Below are positions 25,054-34,335 of a stretch of DNA of 64,000 bases, piece by piece (the stretch's first letter is position 1; every line of letters starts with the position of its first letter). Both the position numbers and the translations under genes were made by a program. The stretch is from Paenibacillus pinistramenti (GTDB taxonomy: Bacteria > Bacillota > Bacilli > Paenibacillales > Paenibacillaceae), in contig NZ_VAWG01000002.1 in assembly GCF_005869875.1 (NCBI RefSeq), positions 434,001-498,000 of the forward strand, in the 5' to 3' direction. The notes beneath the pieces were generated by a model, which saw nothing but the letters and a program-made list of their open reading frames with translations, made no database searches and had not been told where the DNA came from.

Positions 25054-25659
25054 TCACTTCCCGCAAAAGACGGCGCAAATCTGCTCCACAATTTGTTCCG
25101 GCGAATAGCCGCGCACTTCTCTTTGCAGCTGGTAAGAATCGCCCTTGAATAAACTCAGGAGCATGTCAGCCTTGAAGACGCTGCTTGCCGCTGAATCCGC
25201 TTTAACACTCTGCTCTTCAAACAGGCGGACATAAATCTCATGCAGTCTAAGATAGAGCGGATCATGGATAAACGGCTTGCTCTTGACGCTTCCAGCGGAA
25301 TCTTCGACACCTTTAAGCAGCTGGTTCTTATTTTCCCTGAATTGAATAAAGAGGTTGAGCACCCCTTTCAGCTTGTCATCCGGAGGAGTCGCCAGGTTCT
25401 CCTGTAAATAAGCTTCGATATCCTTAAACAAACCGTCAATCTGGTCCTTGATCAGATCCAGGCAGATTTCGCCCTTGCTGCTGTACCGGCGGTAAAGGGT
25501 GCCGGGGCCGATGCGGGCCTCCTGGGCAATTTGATTCATGCTTACCTGTGTGACGCCATGCTGGCCAAACAGTCCGGACGCTGCCTCAAGGATACGTCTG
25601 CGGTTCTCGGCGGCATCCCGCCGTTCAGAGCGGCCGTCCTTCTTTATGTTATCCTTCAA
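25054..25659 (-). CDS. TetR-family transcriptional repressor
   Basis: A 201-residue regulator with an N-terminal TetR helix-turn-helix (ILEAASGLFGQHGVTQVSMNQIAQEARIGPGTLYRRYSSKGEI, about residues 19-62) and a ligand-binding C-terminal domain. It is divergent from the drug exporter gene, with a perfect palindrome between the two promoter regions, so it most likely represses the exporter and itself until an exported compound binds. Confidence 0.9.
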   Translation of the reverse strand: MKDNIKKDGRSERRDAAENRRRILEAASGLFGQHGVTQVSMNQIAQEARIGPGTLYRRYSSKGEICLDLIKDQIDGLFKDIEAYLQENLATPPDDKLKGVLNLFIQFRENKNQLLKGVEDSAGSVKSKPFIHDPLYLRLHEIYVRLFEEQSVKADSAASSVFKADMLLSLFKGDSYQLQREVRGYSPEQIVEQICAVFCGK

Positions 25660-25681
25660 GTTCTATCACTCCCAAATTCCG

Positions 25682-25711
25682 TTGACAAACGGAGAATTCT
25701 CCGCTTATCAT
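25682..25711 (+). promoter_or_regulatory. exporter promoter with embedded TetR operator
   Basis: TTGACA (25682-25687) and TATCAT (25706-25711) with 18-base spacing. The perfect 14-base palindrome CGGAGAATTCTCCG (25690-25703) fills the spacer, and a further half-site TTCTCCGC follows at about 25723-25730. Binding would block polymerase at both directions. Confidence 0.7.
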
Positions 25712-25845
25712 AAGTGAGATGGTTCTCCGCTTCATATTAGCTTAGCGAAAGGGAGATAACAAGAGCAGCAAATTATGGTAACCGGGACAAGCACGAGCCG
25801 TCTTCATTTCAGATTTCAGAATCAACAGATAAGGAGAGCAGAAAC

Positions 25846-27300
25846 ATGTCTATCAAATCGACCAATCGGCAAATGGTCACCCTGGCAATGCTGGTCGCCA
25901 TTCTCTTAGTCGCCATTGATGTCACGGTTGTCAGCACAGCTACGCCGCAGATCGTGAGCGACCTCAGCGGTTTATCCTTGATCAGCTGGGTATTTGCGAT
26001 TTATACGCTGACCACAGCTGTAACCACTCCCATTTACGGGAAATTAGCCGATTTATTCGGCCGGAAGAGCATTTTTATTATCGGTGTTATTTTATTTGTG
26101 GGGGGGTCCATGTTATCGGGAGCTGCTCAGACTATGAGCCAATTGATCTGGTTCCGCGCTGTCCAAGGGATTGGGGCAGGGGCCGTAATGCCGCTGACTT
26201 TTACAATTATCGGGGATCTCTACCCTGGAGAACAGCGCGCGAAGATGCAGGGGGTATTCAGCTCGGTTTGGGGAATCGCCGGCCTGCTCGGCCCGCTGAT
26301 CGGCGGTTTCTTTGTGGACCAGGTCAGCTGGCGCTGGATCTTCTATATTAATCTGCCCATCGGCCTCGTCTCCCTGCTGCTGATCATCTTCTATTTCCAT
26401 GAGTCACTGGAGAAGAAGGCTGACCGGACAATCGACTACTGGGGCGCTCTAACCTTCACCATCGGTATTTCATCCCTGCTGTACGCGCTTCTTAACGCCG
26501 GCGAGGGCCAGAAGTACGCCTGGAATTCAGGTCCTGTTTATACGCTGCTTGGGGTTGCCGTTATCTTCATTATCCTCTTCGGGATTATTGAAAGCAGGGT
26601 GAAGGAGCCGATGCTGCCCCCTTCCCTGTTCCGGATTCCGGTCATTTCGGTCTCCAATCTCGTAAGCTTCCTATCGAGCGCGGTCGTAATAGGCGTGAAC
26701 GTTTATCTGCCGATGTGGATTCAGGATATTCTGGGCCACAGCGCTACCAGCTCCGGCCTGACGCTCATGCCGATGTCGATCGCCTGGCCGCTTGCAGCCA
26801 CGTTTGCCGGACGCTACATGTACAAGATTGGCTCCAAACTGACGGCGGTTGCAGGCTCTGTCTTCATTGCTCTTGGCGGCACCTGGCTGCTGGCTCTGGA
26901 ACTCGGATCGCCTTACTGGTATTTTGTAGGGATTATGATCGTCATCGGGCTCGGCATGGGGTACGCAACGACGCCGACGACTGTACTGATCCAGTCCGCT
27001 GTAGGCTGGCAGATGCGCGGCGCGGCTACCGCCTCGAATACGCTGATGCGCTCCATTGGACAAACGGTGGGAATAGCCGTGTTCGGGACTATTTTCAACA
27101 CCTCCATTGTGAACGATGGACAAGGAAGCTCAAGCAGTGCGGCGGGTACGGGTGGAAAAATAAGCAGCGCCGCGCTTGCCCACGGCATGCATCTGGTGTT
27201 TGTGCTCGTCTTTATCATTGGCATCGCCATCGTCATCTCCTCGCTGTTTCTGCCTTCCCATAAGAAGGTTGTGGAGCAGCAGCGGGAAGTGCAGCCTTAA
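25846..27300 (+). CDS. DHA2-family MFS multidrug exporter (14 helices)
   Basis: A 484-residue major facilitator with about 14 membrane helices. Motif A is [13 protein letters not shown], and the family loop [25 protein letters not shown] follows in helix 4-5. A Ser/Gly-rich periplasmic loop precedes the last helix. It would export hydrophobic drugs or antibiotics using the proton gradient (EmrB/QacA/LmrB relatives). The ribosome site AAGGAGAG is well placed. The adjacent TetR gene is the probable regulator. Confidence 0.92.
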   Translation: MSIKSTNRQMVTLAMLVAILLVAIDVTVVSTATPQIVSDLSGLSLISWVFAIYTLTTAVTTPIYGKLADLFGRKSIFIIGVILFVGGSMLSGAAQTMSQLIWFRAVQGIGAGAVMPLTFTIIGDLYPGEQRAKMQGVFSSVWGIAGLLGPLIGGFFVDQVSWRWIFYINLPIGLVSLLLIIFYFHESLEKKADRTIDYWGALTFTIGISSLLYALLNAGEGQKYAWNSGPVYTLLGVAVIFIILFGIIESRVKEPMLPPSLFRIPVISVSNLVSFLSSAVVIGVNVYLPMWIQDILGHSATSSGLTLMPMSIAWPLAATFAGRYMYKIGSKLTAVAGSVFIALGGTWLLALELGSPYWYFVGIMIVIGLGMGYATTPTTVLIQSAVGWQMRGAATASNTLMRSIGQTVGIAVFGTIFNTSIVNDGQGSSSSAAGTGGKISSAALAHGMHLVFVLVFIIGIAIVISSLFLPSHKKVVEQQREVQP

Positions 27301-27340
27301 CTTCGGGCCAAAGCTGGCGCTGCAAATCATCTCCGCACGC

Positions 27341-27384
27341 CAAAAATAACCGCAGGGCTCTTGCGCCTCTGCGGTTATTTCATT
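27341..27384. terminator. bidirectional terminator between exporter and antiporter
   Basis: Stem AAATAACCGCAG paired with CTGCGGTTATTT, A-rich on one side and T-rich on the other, as expected for convergent genes. Confidence 0.85.
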
Positions 27385-27401
27385 TAGCTGTCTTAGCCGT
27401 G
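27375..27401 (-). repeat. 9-bp tandem repeat with three in-frame TAA stops
   Basis: Plus-strand nonamers at 27393, 27384 and 27375 each begin with TTA. Read on the coding strand they give His-Gly-TAA, Asp-Ser-TAA and Met-Lys-TAA, so the antiporter stop is followed by two more in-frame TAA codons at nine-base intervals; the last overlaps the terminator stem. Confidence 0.7.
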
Positions 27402-29432
27402 CTCCGGCTCCTCATCCAGCAGGGAAGCCTCCACCATGTTGATAAATTGGCGGAGCTTGTTCGCCACAGACCGGGAGATGCTGCCTTTCTCATACATGGT
27501 CTGCACCTCGTCCCTTTCAGCCTGGACGGCTTTCATTCTCAGCTCTTTCTTGTACTCTTTGAACTCCTTGGATTCCATCCCTTCAGGTGAAGCGGTGAGC
27601 CTGTAGATCATTTCCTTATAACGTGTAATGACCCCGGAAGAGACCATCCGATTTTCAGCACACAGGCTGCCGGAAATGGCTTCAATCGCTGCCTGGCAGG
27701 TCTTGACCTTGGCGTTCTTATACTCATCCAGCTTATTCTTCTCCTTCGTCATGGCCGAAGGCCGGAACAGCTTGTTGAAGATCCGGCGGAAGATGAGCCT
27801 GAGGAACGAGATCCGCATTCTGAATCTTCTCCGGGTGGTCAGCATATATTCCATCTCATCCATCATGTCGAAGAATTTGGCTGCGACTTCTGCTGTAATT
27901 TCTCCCCGCTTCACCAGCGCCTCGATTTCCGCCCGCTCGGCTTTGACGCCAAGCAGCCGAACCTCGCATTCTGTTTCCCGGAACTTGTCGATATCCTGAA
28001 CAACCAGGGACTGCATTTCGCGGATTTCCTGATTGTAGTAGGAAATGAGTTCCATCGCGGCTCTTTGATTCTCGCCGGTCATCTCGTCCTTCGTAATCGC
28101 AATCGCCTTCTTCAGGAGCGCAACGCGGGCGGCAACCTCCTGCTGTTTCTCCTCCTCATGGCTGTAATCCGAATCCGCCTTCCGCGAAAGCAGCGGGAGC
28201 AGAATGCTGGCTGCAAGCAGGGTAAACAGAATAACTCCCGCCGCGATAAAGATGATCAGATCCCTCTCTGGAAAAACCTCCCCGCTCCCCAGCATGTAAG
28301 GGATGGAGAAAGCACCGGCCAGCGTAACCGTCCCCCGGACGCCGGACAGAGCGGTCAGCAGCGAGGTCTTGAAGCGGTGCTGATCGAGTTCGGTATTCTC
28401 CTGCTGCTCCCGGTCTCCGCTGCCTGCTCTCCAGAACACATACACCCATGCGAAGCGCAAAGCCAGCAGCAGCAGGGAAATCTCGGCGATATATCCGAGC
28501 ACCTGACCGTTATCAAAGGACGGATCTTTAAAAATGACACGGGCCACATCCGGCAGCTGAAGGCCCAGAATGACGAACACAAGACCGTTCAGCAGGAACA
28601 AAATGACCGACCAGGTGCTGTCGGACGTAATCCGCAGCCGGTAATGAGGCGAGCTGATCCGGTCGGTGTCAATTGAATGCACAATCCCTGCCGCAACGAC
28701 TGCAAGGATGCCGGAGACGCCTGCCTCCTCTGCGATCAGATAAATCAGGAATGGCGTCAGAATCTGCACCAGCATGAGCAGCGTGACATCTTCCATGCCG
28801 AGGCTGCGTATCCATGCCTGCAGGCGGAAGATGAGCAGCGCCAGGACTGCGCCGATCAGCAGGCCGCCAATTGCAATCAGGAGGAAGCTGAGCGTGGCAT
28901 TTGCGAGTGAGAATACACCGGTCACAGCAGCCGCCACCGCAAATTTAAAAGCAACCAGGCCGGAAGCGTCGTTCATCAGCGATTCTCCCTCCAGCAGGCG
29001 CATAATCCTCTTCGGCAGCTTGATCCGGCCGGCAAGCGAGCTGACGGCCACCGCATCGGTCGGCGACAGGATCGCGGCCAGCGCGAACGCCGCTGCAAGC
29101 GGAATGGACGGAATCCGGAAGTGGATGAAATATCCGGCCACCACGACGGTCGCAAAGACAAGACCGAGCGCCATCAGGAGGATTGGAGCCCGGAGGCTCC
29201 AGAGCTCGCCGCGCGGTGTCTTTTTCCCGTCGTTATACAGCAGCGGAGCAATAAACAGCACAAAGAACAGCTCCGGATTCAGCGGGAGATGAATGTACGG
29301 CGGGATCAGGCTGATCAGCGCGCCCAGCGCGATCTGGAACAAGGGCACCGGCACAAACGGCGCAAACCGGTTAAGCAGATTTGATACGCCGACCAGCCCC
29401 AGTAATATAAGTACTGTAAAAAATATTTCCAT
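27393..29432 (-). CDS. CPA1-family Na+/H+ antiporter
   Basis: A 679-residue cation/proton antiporter with about 12 helices in the first 420 residues. Diagnostic: ILSPTDAVAVSSL and the ion-binding ND motif in GESLMNDASGLVAFKFA. The C-terminal 250 residues are charged and helical, forming a cytoplasmic regulatory tail typical of NhaP/NhaG-like members. It exchanges Na+ (or K+) for H+ for pH and salt homeostasis. Paired ribosome site AAAGGGG precedes the ATG at 29432. Confidence 0.9.
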   Translation of the reverse strand: MEIFFTVLILLGLVGVSNLLNRFAPFVPVPLFQIALGALISLIPPYIHLPLNPELFFVLFIAPLLYNDGKKTPRGELWSLRAPILLMALGLVFATVVVAGYFIHFRIPSIPLAAAFALAAILSPTDAVAVSSLAGRIKLPKRIMRLLEGESLMNDASGLVAFKFAVAAAVTGVFSLANATLSFLLIAIGGLLIGAVLALLIFRLQAWIRSLGMEDVTLLMLVQILTPFLIYLIAEEAGVSGILAVVAAGIVHSIDTDRISSPHYRLRITSDSTWSVILFLLNGLVFVILGLQLPDVARVIFKDPSFDNGQVLGYIAEISLLLLALRFAWVYVFWRAGSGDREQQENTELDQHRFKTSLLTALSGVRGTVTLAGAFSIPYMLGSGEVFPERDLIIFIAAGVILFTLLAASILLPLLSRKADSDYSHEEEKQQEVAARVALLKKAIAITKDEMTGENQRAAMELISYYNQEIREMQSLVVQDIDKFRETECEVRLLGVKAERAEIEALVKRGEITAEVAAKFFDMMDEMEYMLTTRRRFRMRISFLRLIFRRIFNKLFRPSAMTKEKNKLDEYKNAKVKTCQAAIEAISGSLCAENRMVSSGVITRYKEMIYRLTASPEGMESKEFKEYKKELRMKAVQAERDEVQTMYEKGSISRSVANKLRQFINMVEASLLDEEPEHG

Positions 29433-29464
29433 GGGACAGGCAGCCCCTTTCCATTTTTATAAAT

Positions 29465-29498
29465 AAAGCCGCCGTCCCCCAGCGGGAACGGGCGGCTT
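29465..29498 (-). terminator. terminator of the siderophore permease operon
   Basis: On the minus strand AAAGCCGCCCGT pairs with ACGGCGGCTTT, followed by ATTTATAAAAAT. It lies between the permease stop (29521) and the antiporter start (29432). Confidence 0.75.
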
Positions 29499-29520
29499 TG
29501 CACTTCTTATTCCTATTTCC

Positions 29521-30558
29521 TTATGCCTTTGCTTTAGCAAGCAGGTACAGGAAATAAGGGGCACCGATCACGGCCACTACGATGCCGGTCGGCACTTCGC
29601 CGGTGTGCATGACGGAACGGCCGATCGTGTCGCCGATCAGCACCAGCAGGGCTCCCAGCAGAGCGGAGACCGGCAGCAGGTGCTTGTAATTGGGGCCAAC
29701 CAGGCGTCTGGCCAAATGCGGTCCGATTAAGCCGACAAAGCTGATCGAACCGCCGGAAGCGACGCAGGCGGCTGCCAGGCATACGGCCGCGGCGAGCAGG
29801 CCGAAGCGGTCTTTTTCCAGATTGGCACCCAGTCCAAGAGCTGTTTTATCTCCAAGTGACAGCACATTCAGCACCCTTGACTTGTAGAATACGTAAGGCA
29901 ATAGTACCAGAATCCAGGGCAGCAGCGCCAGTACGTAATCCCAGGTTGTCCCGCTGATGCTTCCTGCCAGCCAAATATATACAGACTGGTATTTCTCCGG
30001 TGTCAGCCGGACGGATATTACGATCATCGCAGCGCTGACGCCTGCGGCAATCCCGATGCCGTTCAGCACCAGACTTGTTGGTGACAGACCTTCGGATCGT
30101 CTAAAGGCCAGGCTGTAGATCAGCACAGCTGTAAGCATGGCGCCGGCAAGCGCGAACAGCGGCATCATAAAAGCCGTTCCGAGCGTCACAACCGGGAAAT
30201 AGGCCGCATAGATCAGGATCGCAAGGCCTGCTCCAGCATTAATGCCCAGTATCCCCGGCTCTGCCAGCGGGTTGCGGGTCAGCCCCTGCATGATCGCGCC
30301 GGAAACGGCAAGCCCTCCCCCAATGAGGACGGCAATGACGATTCTCGGCAGCCTGAGCTTGAACAAGATCAGATGCTCGCGGGCGTCTCCCCCGCCGAAC
30401 AAGGTATGAATGACCTGCGCCGGAGTCAGCTTCACCGCTCCCAGATTCATACTGATCAGAAACACGGCCGCAAGTGCGGCCAGAAGAAGGAGTGCCAGCC
30501 AAACGGTCTTTCTGGACCTTTTGACTAAATGTCCGTAAGGAGGAGTTGTGTTCTTCAT
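29521..30558 (-). CDS. FecCD-family siderophore ABC permease (second subunit)
   Basis: A 345-residue iron(III)-siderophore or cobalamin-type permease with about ten helices. Family blocks: GGDAREHLILFKLRLPRIV, GLTRNPLAEPGILGINAGAG and GLIGPHLARRLVGPNYKHLLP. Its ATG overlaps the stop of the upstream permease by four bases (ATGA), showing coupling. The binding protein and ATPase are not in the window. Confidence 0.92.
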   Translation of the reverse strand: MKNTTPPYGHLVKRSRKTVWLALLLLAALAAVFLISMNLGAVKLTPAQVIHTLFGGGDAREHLILFKLRLPRIVIAVLIGGGLAVSGAIMQGLTRNPLAEPGILGINAGAGLAILIYAAYFPVVTLGTAFMMPLFALAGAMLTAVLIYSLAFRRSEGLSPTSLVLNGIGIAAGVSAAMIVISVRLTPEKYQSVYIWLAGSISGTTWDYVLALLPWILVLLPYVFYKSRVLNVLSLGDKTALGLGANLEKDRFGLLAAAVCLAAACVASGGSISFVGLIGPHLARRLVGPNYKHLLPVSALLGALLVLIGDTIGRSVMHTGEVPTGIVVAVIGAPYFLYLLAKAKA

Positions 30559-31622
30559 CGCATTTCCCTGCCTCCTCTACGGACGAGATACAGGAAGAAC
30601 GGGACGCCGATAAGGGCGATCAGGCCGCCGACCGGCACTTCCTGCAGCGGATTGATAATCCGCGAGCCGATATCGGCCAGCACGATCAGCAGCGCGCCGA
30701 ACATGCCGGAACAAGGAATCACCCAGCGGTAATCCACTCCAACCAGATAGCGCACAATGTGCGGAATCAGCAGGCCGAGGAAGCCGATGGCGCCGACCGC
30801 AGACACCGCTGCACCGGCCAGCACCAGAACGACCACCGTTCCTCCGAGGCGGATCAGCCCATTCCGCTGTCCCAGACCGGAGGACACCTCATCGCCGAGA
30901 CTTAACACCGTAATCGAGCGGGATAGAAGAATTGCCCCGATCAAAGCGGCTGCAACCCAGGGGAACATGATTTTTACCTGGGTCCAGTGAATGCCCGCCA
31001 GACCGCCCGCGTACCAAAACGCCAGGTCCTGTCCGATCTTGAAATATACGGCGATGCCTTCCGCCAAAGCGGACAGCAGCGCACTGACTGCCGCGCCTGA
31101 CAGCGCCAGCCTCATCGGCGTCAGGCCTTTCTTGGACAAGGAGCCGATTCCGAATACCATTCCTGCTCCAATCCCTGCACCAATAAAAGAATACAGAATT
31201 AACGTGTTATAAGACATATTGGGATAAAGGGCAAAGACCGCGGCCAGCACGAAGCCTGCGCCGGCGTTCAGCCCCAGCAGTCCCGGGTCCGCAATCGGAT
31301 TGCGGGTCATCCCCTGCATAACCGCTCCTGAAACGGCAAGGCCTGCGCCTACCATTACGCCTGCCAATGCACGCGGAAGCCTCACTTCACGGATAACCAG
31401 ATGATCGTTCACATCGGGATTAAAGTGCAACAAGGCCTGCCAGACAGTTCTTAGCGGGATAGAAATTGAACCGACCGAAATCGAAACCAGCAGCGCGAGC
31501 ACCAGAAGTACCGCTCCGCTGATCAGAATTGTGACAGCTGCCAGCGGCCGGCCCTTGGGCTTATGCTTCTTCTGGTCATCCGGCCGGCCTCCAGCTGCGC
31601 TTGATGAGGTTGCTTCCATCAT
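30555..31622 (-). CDS. FecCD-family siderophore ABC permease (first subunit)
   Basis: A 355-residue permease of the same family, with GMTRNPIADPGLLGLNAGAGF and GLLIPHIVRYLVGVDYRWVIP. The start at 31622 (Met-Met) follows an AGGAG site by seven bases; the longer frame has none. A Fur-like box lies 85 nt upstream, so iron repression is likely. Together with the next gene it forms the heterodimeric membrane channel for ferric siderophore import; the separate binding lipoprotein and FhuC-type ATPase must be encoded elsewhere. Confidence 0.92.
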   Translation of the reverse strand: MMEATSSSAAGGRPDDQKKHKPKGRPLAAVTILISGAVLLVLALLVSISVGSISIPLRTVWQALLHFNPDVNDHLVIREVRLPRALAGVMVGAGLAVSGAVMQGMTRNPIADPGLLGLNAGAGFVLAAVFALYPNMSYNTLILYSFIGAGIGAGMVFGIGSLSKKGLTPMRLALSGAAVSALLSALAEGIAVYFKIGQDLAFWYAGGLAGIHWTQVKIMFPWVAAALIGAILLSRSITVLSLGDEVSSGLGQRNGLIRLGGTVVVLVLAGAAVSAVGAIGFLGLLIPHIVRYLVGVDYRWVIPCSGMFGALLIVLADIGSRIINPLQEVPVGGLIALIGVPFFLYLVRRGGREMR

Positions 31623-31706
31623 CCATCTGCTCCTATCTGCCTTGCTTGCTGAGAAATTATGTATACAAGACGAATTAACGATCAAGTCATACAGCTTTCA
31701 TTTTAT

Positions 31707-31721
31707 TGATAATCATTCTCA
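31707..31721. promoter_or_regulatory. Fur-like box upstream of the siderophore permeases
   Basis: TGATAAT-C-ATTCTCA, a 7-1-7 inverted repeat one base from the Bacillus Fur consensus TGATAAT-N-ATTATCA. Confidence 0.75.
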
Positions 31722-31754
31722 GGGTCAATCTTTTTTGCCTGCCGGGCCGGGAAG

Positions 31755-31820
31755 CCGGCTCAAGCCGGGCTCAAATCTGACTAATGCCTGACTAATATCT
31801 GACAAAAGTCTGACTCAAGC
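31755..31820 (-). repeat. 11-bp tandem repeat downstream of glgP
   Basis: Six degenerate 11-base units start at 31755, 31766, 31777, 31788, 31799 and 31810; the four nearest glgP begin CTGAC. They lie 44 bases past the glgP stop. Confidence 0.8.
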
Positions 31821-31863
31821 CTAGCGGTTAGCAGTGCCAGCTTCCCTTCCCCGCTGCATAGCG

Positions 31864-34302
31864 TTAAATCTGCCGCCTCTTGACCGGACTGATCTTCCAA
31901 ATCTCCGAGGCATATTCCCGAATGGTGCAGTCACTGGAGAATTTACCGGAATGCGCAATATTAAGGATGGCTTTCTGATGCCAGTCTGACTGATTCCGGT
32001 ATGCCAGATCAATATTCAAGTGCGCTTCGATATAGCTTGAAAAATCTTTCAGCACAAAGTATTCATCATTATGGTCCAGAATCGACTGGTAAATGTCGCG
32101 GAATTCATTCTCCTGGCTGCACACGGGTCCCGGCGCAATCAGCTGGTCCATGACCTCATGGATGCGGGAATCGCTGTTATACATATCCCAGGCCGAATAC
32201 CCGCCGTACTGATAGAAGTTCTGCACCTGCTCCGCGCTGAGCCCGAAGATGAACATGTTCTCATCCCCCAGCATTTCGTGCATTTCCACGTTAGCCCCGT
32301 CCATCGTTCCTACGGTTAAAGCTCCGTTCATCATGAACTTCATGTTTCCTGTGCCTGAGGCCTCTTTGCTGGCTGTGGAGATCTGCTCGCTGACATCTGC
32401 AGCCGGGATGATCTTCTGGGCGAGGGATACCGAATAATTTTCCAGAAAAATCACCTTCAGCACATCTCGAACCGCCTTATCCCCGTTGATCCGAGCGGCT
32501 ACCGTATTGATCAGCTTGATAATCCGCTTGGCCAGGTAATAGCTTGGCGCCGCTTTGGCTCCAAAGATAAAGGTCCGCGGCACAATATCCATATTCGGAT
32601 TTTCCTTCAGCTGATTATACAAGTGAATGATATGGAACACGTTCAGGAGCTGTCTCTTGTAAGCGTGCAGGCGCTTGACCTGAATGTCGAACAAGGAGTT
32701 CGGATCTACGGTAATGCCCTGCTTCTCCAGAATGTAGGCGGCGAGCCGCTCTTTGTTCTGCTTCTTGACCTTGGCGACCTCATTCTGGAAGGCGGCATCC
32801 TTGCAGCACTTGATCAGCCCGTTCAGCTCCTGCGGGTGTTTGATCCATCTTGAGCCCATACATTCGGTAACCAGTGCGGCAAGGTCCGGATTCGCATACA
32901 TCAGCCAGCGGCGGTGCGTAATTCCGTTGGTCTTGTTATTGAACCGCTCCGGATACAGTTCGTAAAAATCCTTCATTTCCCGCTTCTTTAATATCTCCGT
33001 ATGCAGCGCGGCTACTCCATTAATGGAGTGTCCGCCGTGAATGGCCAGGTGGGCCATGCGGATTTGATTATGTTCAATGATGGCCATGCGGGACACTCTG
33101 TCCGGCTGATCGGGATAACGTTCATTCAGCTGAATCCGGAAGCGGCGGTCAATCTCTTCGATGATCATGTAAATGCGCGGGAGCAGCTCCTTGACCATCT
33201 GCTGCGGCCATTTCTCCAAAGCCTCGCTTAAGATAGTGTGATTGGTATAGCCCACCACTTTATTGGTGATCTCCCATGCTTCATCCCAGCCGAACCCGTT
33301 ATCGTCGATCAGCAGGCGCATCAGTTCCGGAATGACCAGCGTCGGATGTGTATCGTTGATCTGGATTGCAACCTTCTCCGGCAGCTCGGTCAGCGGCAGA
33401 TTCAGCTTGCCGAATGTGCGCAGGACGCTCTGCACACCGGCCGAGCACAAGAAATACTGCTGTTTGAGCCGCAGCAGCTTGCCTTCATAATGGGAATCGT
33501 CCGGGTACAGGAACTCGGAGATGGATTCCACGGACCGGTTGTAGTCCAGGTACCTGTAATAACTGCCGTCCTGCCCGGAAGGCTGGCGGAAAGGGTCCAT
33601 CATGGACTCGGCGCTCCACAGCCGGAGTGTATTGATATGGGGATTCCCGAAGCCGATAATCGGCACATCATAAGGCACGCCGCGGACCGATTCATACTGG
33701 ATCGTTTCAAAGATCAGCCTGCCCTGCACTTCGCGGGTAACGACATTTCCCCAGAACCGGACCTCTACCTGCTTGTCGGGCCGGCGGATCTCCCACTCAT
33801 TGCCTTTCTGAAGCCAGTAATCCGGCAGTTCCACTTGGTTGCCGTCCATAATTTTCTGTTCGAACAAACCGTATTTATAGCGGATTCCAGTTCCATGGCC
33901 GGCATACTGGAGAGAAGCAAGGGAATCCATAAAGCAGGCCGCAAGCCTGCCCAGCCCGCCGTTGCCCAGCCCCGCGTCACTTTCCTGCTCTTCAACCTCT
34001 CCGAAGGGAAAACCCAGCTCTTTAAGTCCGTCCCGGACCGTTTCGAGTACCCCGAGATTCAGCAGATTGTTGCCCAGCAGCCTGCCAATCAGAAACTCCA
34101 TGGAAAAATAATAAACCTGCTTCTCCTTCTGCTCCTTGTATACGGTGTTCGTCTGCGCCCAGTCCCGGCCAATCTGTTCGCGGATCATTCCGCTGAGCAC
34201 TTTGTAGACGTCAGCCTCCGATACTTCCTCCAAAGGCCGGCCAAGCTTGTCAACCAATTGCCTTGTTAAGGCGCGCTTGAAAGTATCTTTATCTTTAAAC
34301 AA
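31864..34302 (-). CDS. glgP: glycogen phosphorylase
   Basis: An 812-residue GT35 enzyme that releases glucose 1-phosphate from glycogen or maltodextrin chains. The PLP-binding region SKEASGTGNMKFMMNGALTVGTMDGANVEM is intact near residues 655-684 with the Schiff-base lysine in NMK. A TTG start at 34302 is preferred: AGGAGG lies nine bases upstream and the resulting N-terminus (FKDKDTFKRA) matches relatives. It is the last gene of glgC-glgD-glgP, 33 nt after glgD. Confidence 0.94.
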   Translation of the reverse strand: MFKDKDTFKRALTRQLVDKLGRPLEEVSEADVYKVLSGMIREQIGRDWAQTNTVYKEQKEKQVYYFSMEFLIGRLLGNNLLNLGVLETVRDGLKELGFPFGEVEEQESDAGLGNGGLGRLAACFMDSLASLQYAGHGTGIRYKYGLFEQKIMDGNQVELPDYWLQKGNEWEIRRPDKQVEVRFWGNVVTREVQGRLIFETIQYESVRGVPYDVPIIGFGNPHINTLRLWSAESMMDPFRQPSGQDGSYYRYLDYNRSVESISEFLYPDDSHYEGKLLRLKQQYFLCSAGVQSVLRTFGKLNLPLTELPEKVAIQINDTHPTLVIPELMRLLIDDNGFGWDEAWEITNKVVGYTNHTILSEALEKWPQQMVKELLPRIYMIIEEIDRRFRIQLNERYPDQPDRVSRMAIIEHNQIRMAHLAIHGGHSINGVAALHTEILKKREMKDFYELYPERFNNKTNGITHRRWLMYANPDLAALVTECMGSRWIKHPQELNGLIKCCKDAAFQNEVAKVKKQNKERLAAYILEKQGITVDPNSLFDIQVKRLHAYKRQLLNVFHIIHLYNQLKENPNMDIVPRTFIFGAKAAPSYYLAKRIIKLINTVAARINGDKAVRDVLKVIFLENYSVSLAQKIIPAADVSEQISTASKEASGTGNMKFMMNGALTVGTMDGANVEMHEMLGDENMFIFGLSAEQVQNFYQYGGYSAWDMYNSDSRIHEVMDQLIAPGPVCSQENEFRDIYQSILDHNDEYFVLKDFSSYIEAHLNIDLAYRNQSDWHQKAILNIAHSGKFSSDCTIREYASEIWKISPVKRRQI

Positions 34303-34335
34303 TGGCTTTCTCCTCCTGACCAGCACGTATCCCGG

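Noticed and set aside
33238..34269. 343-codon plus-strand frame opposite glgP
   Set aside because: Shadow; glgP is unambiguous.
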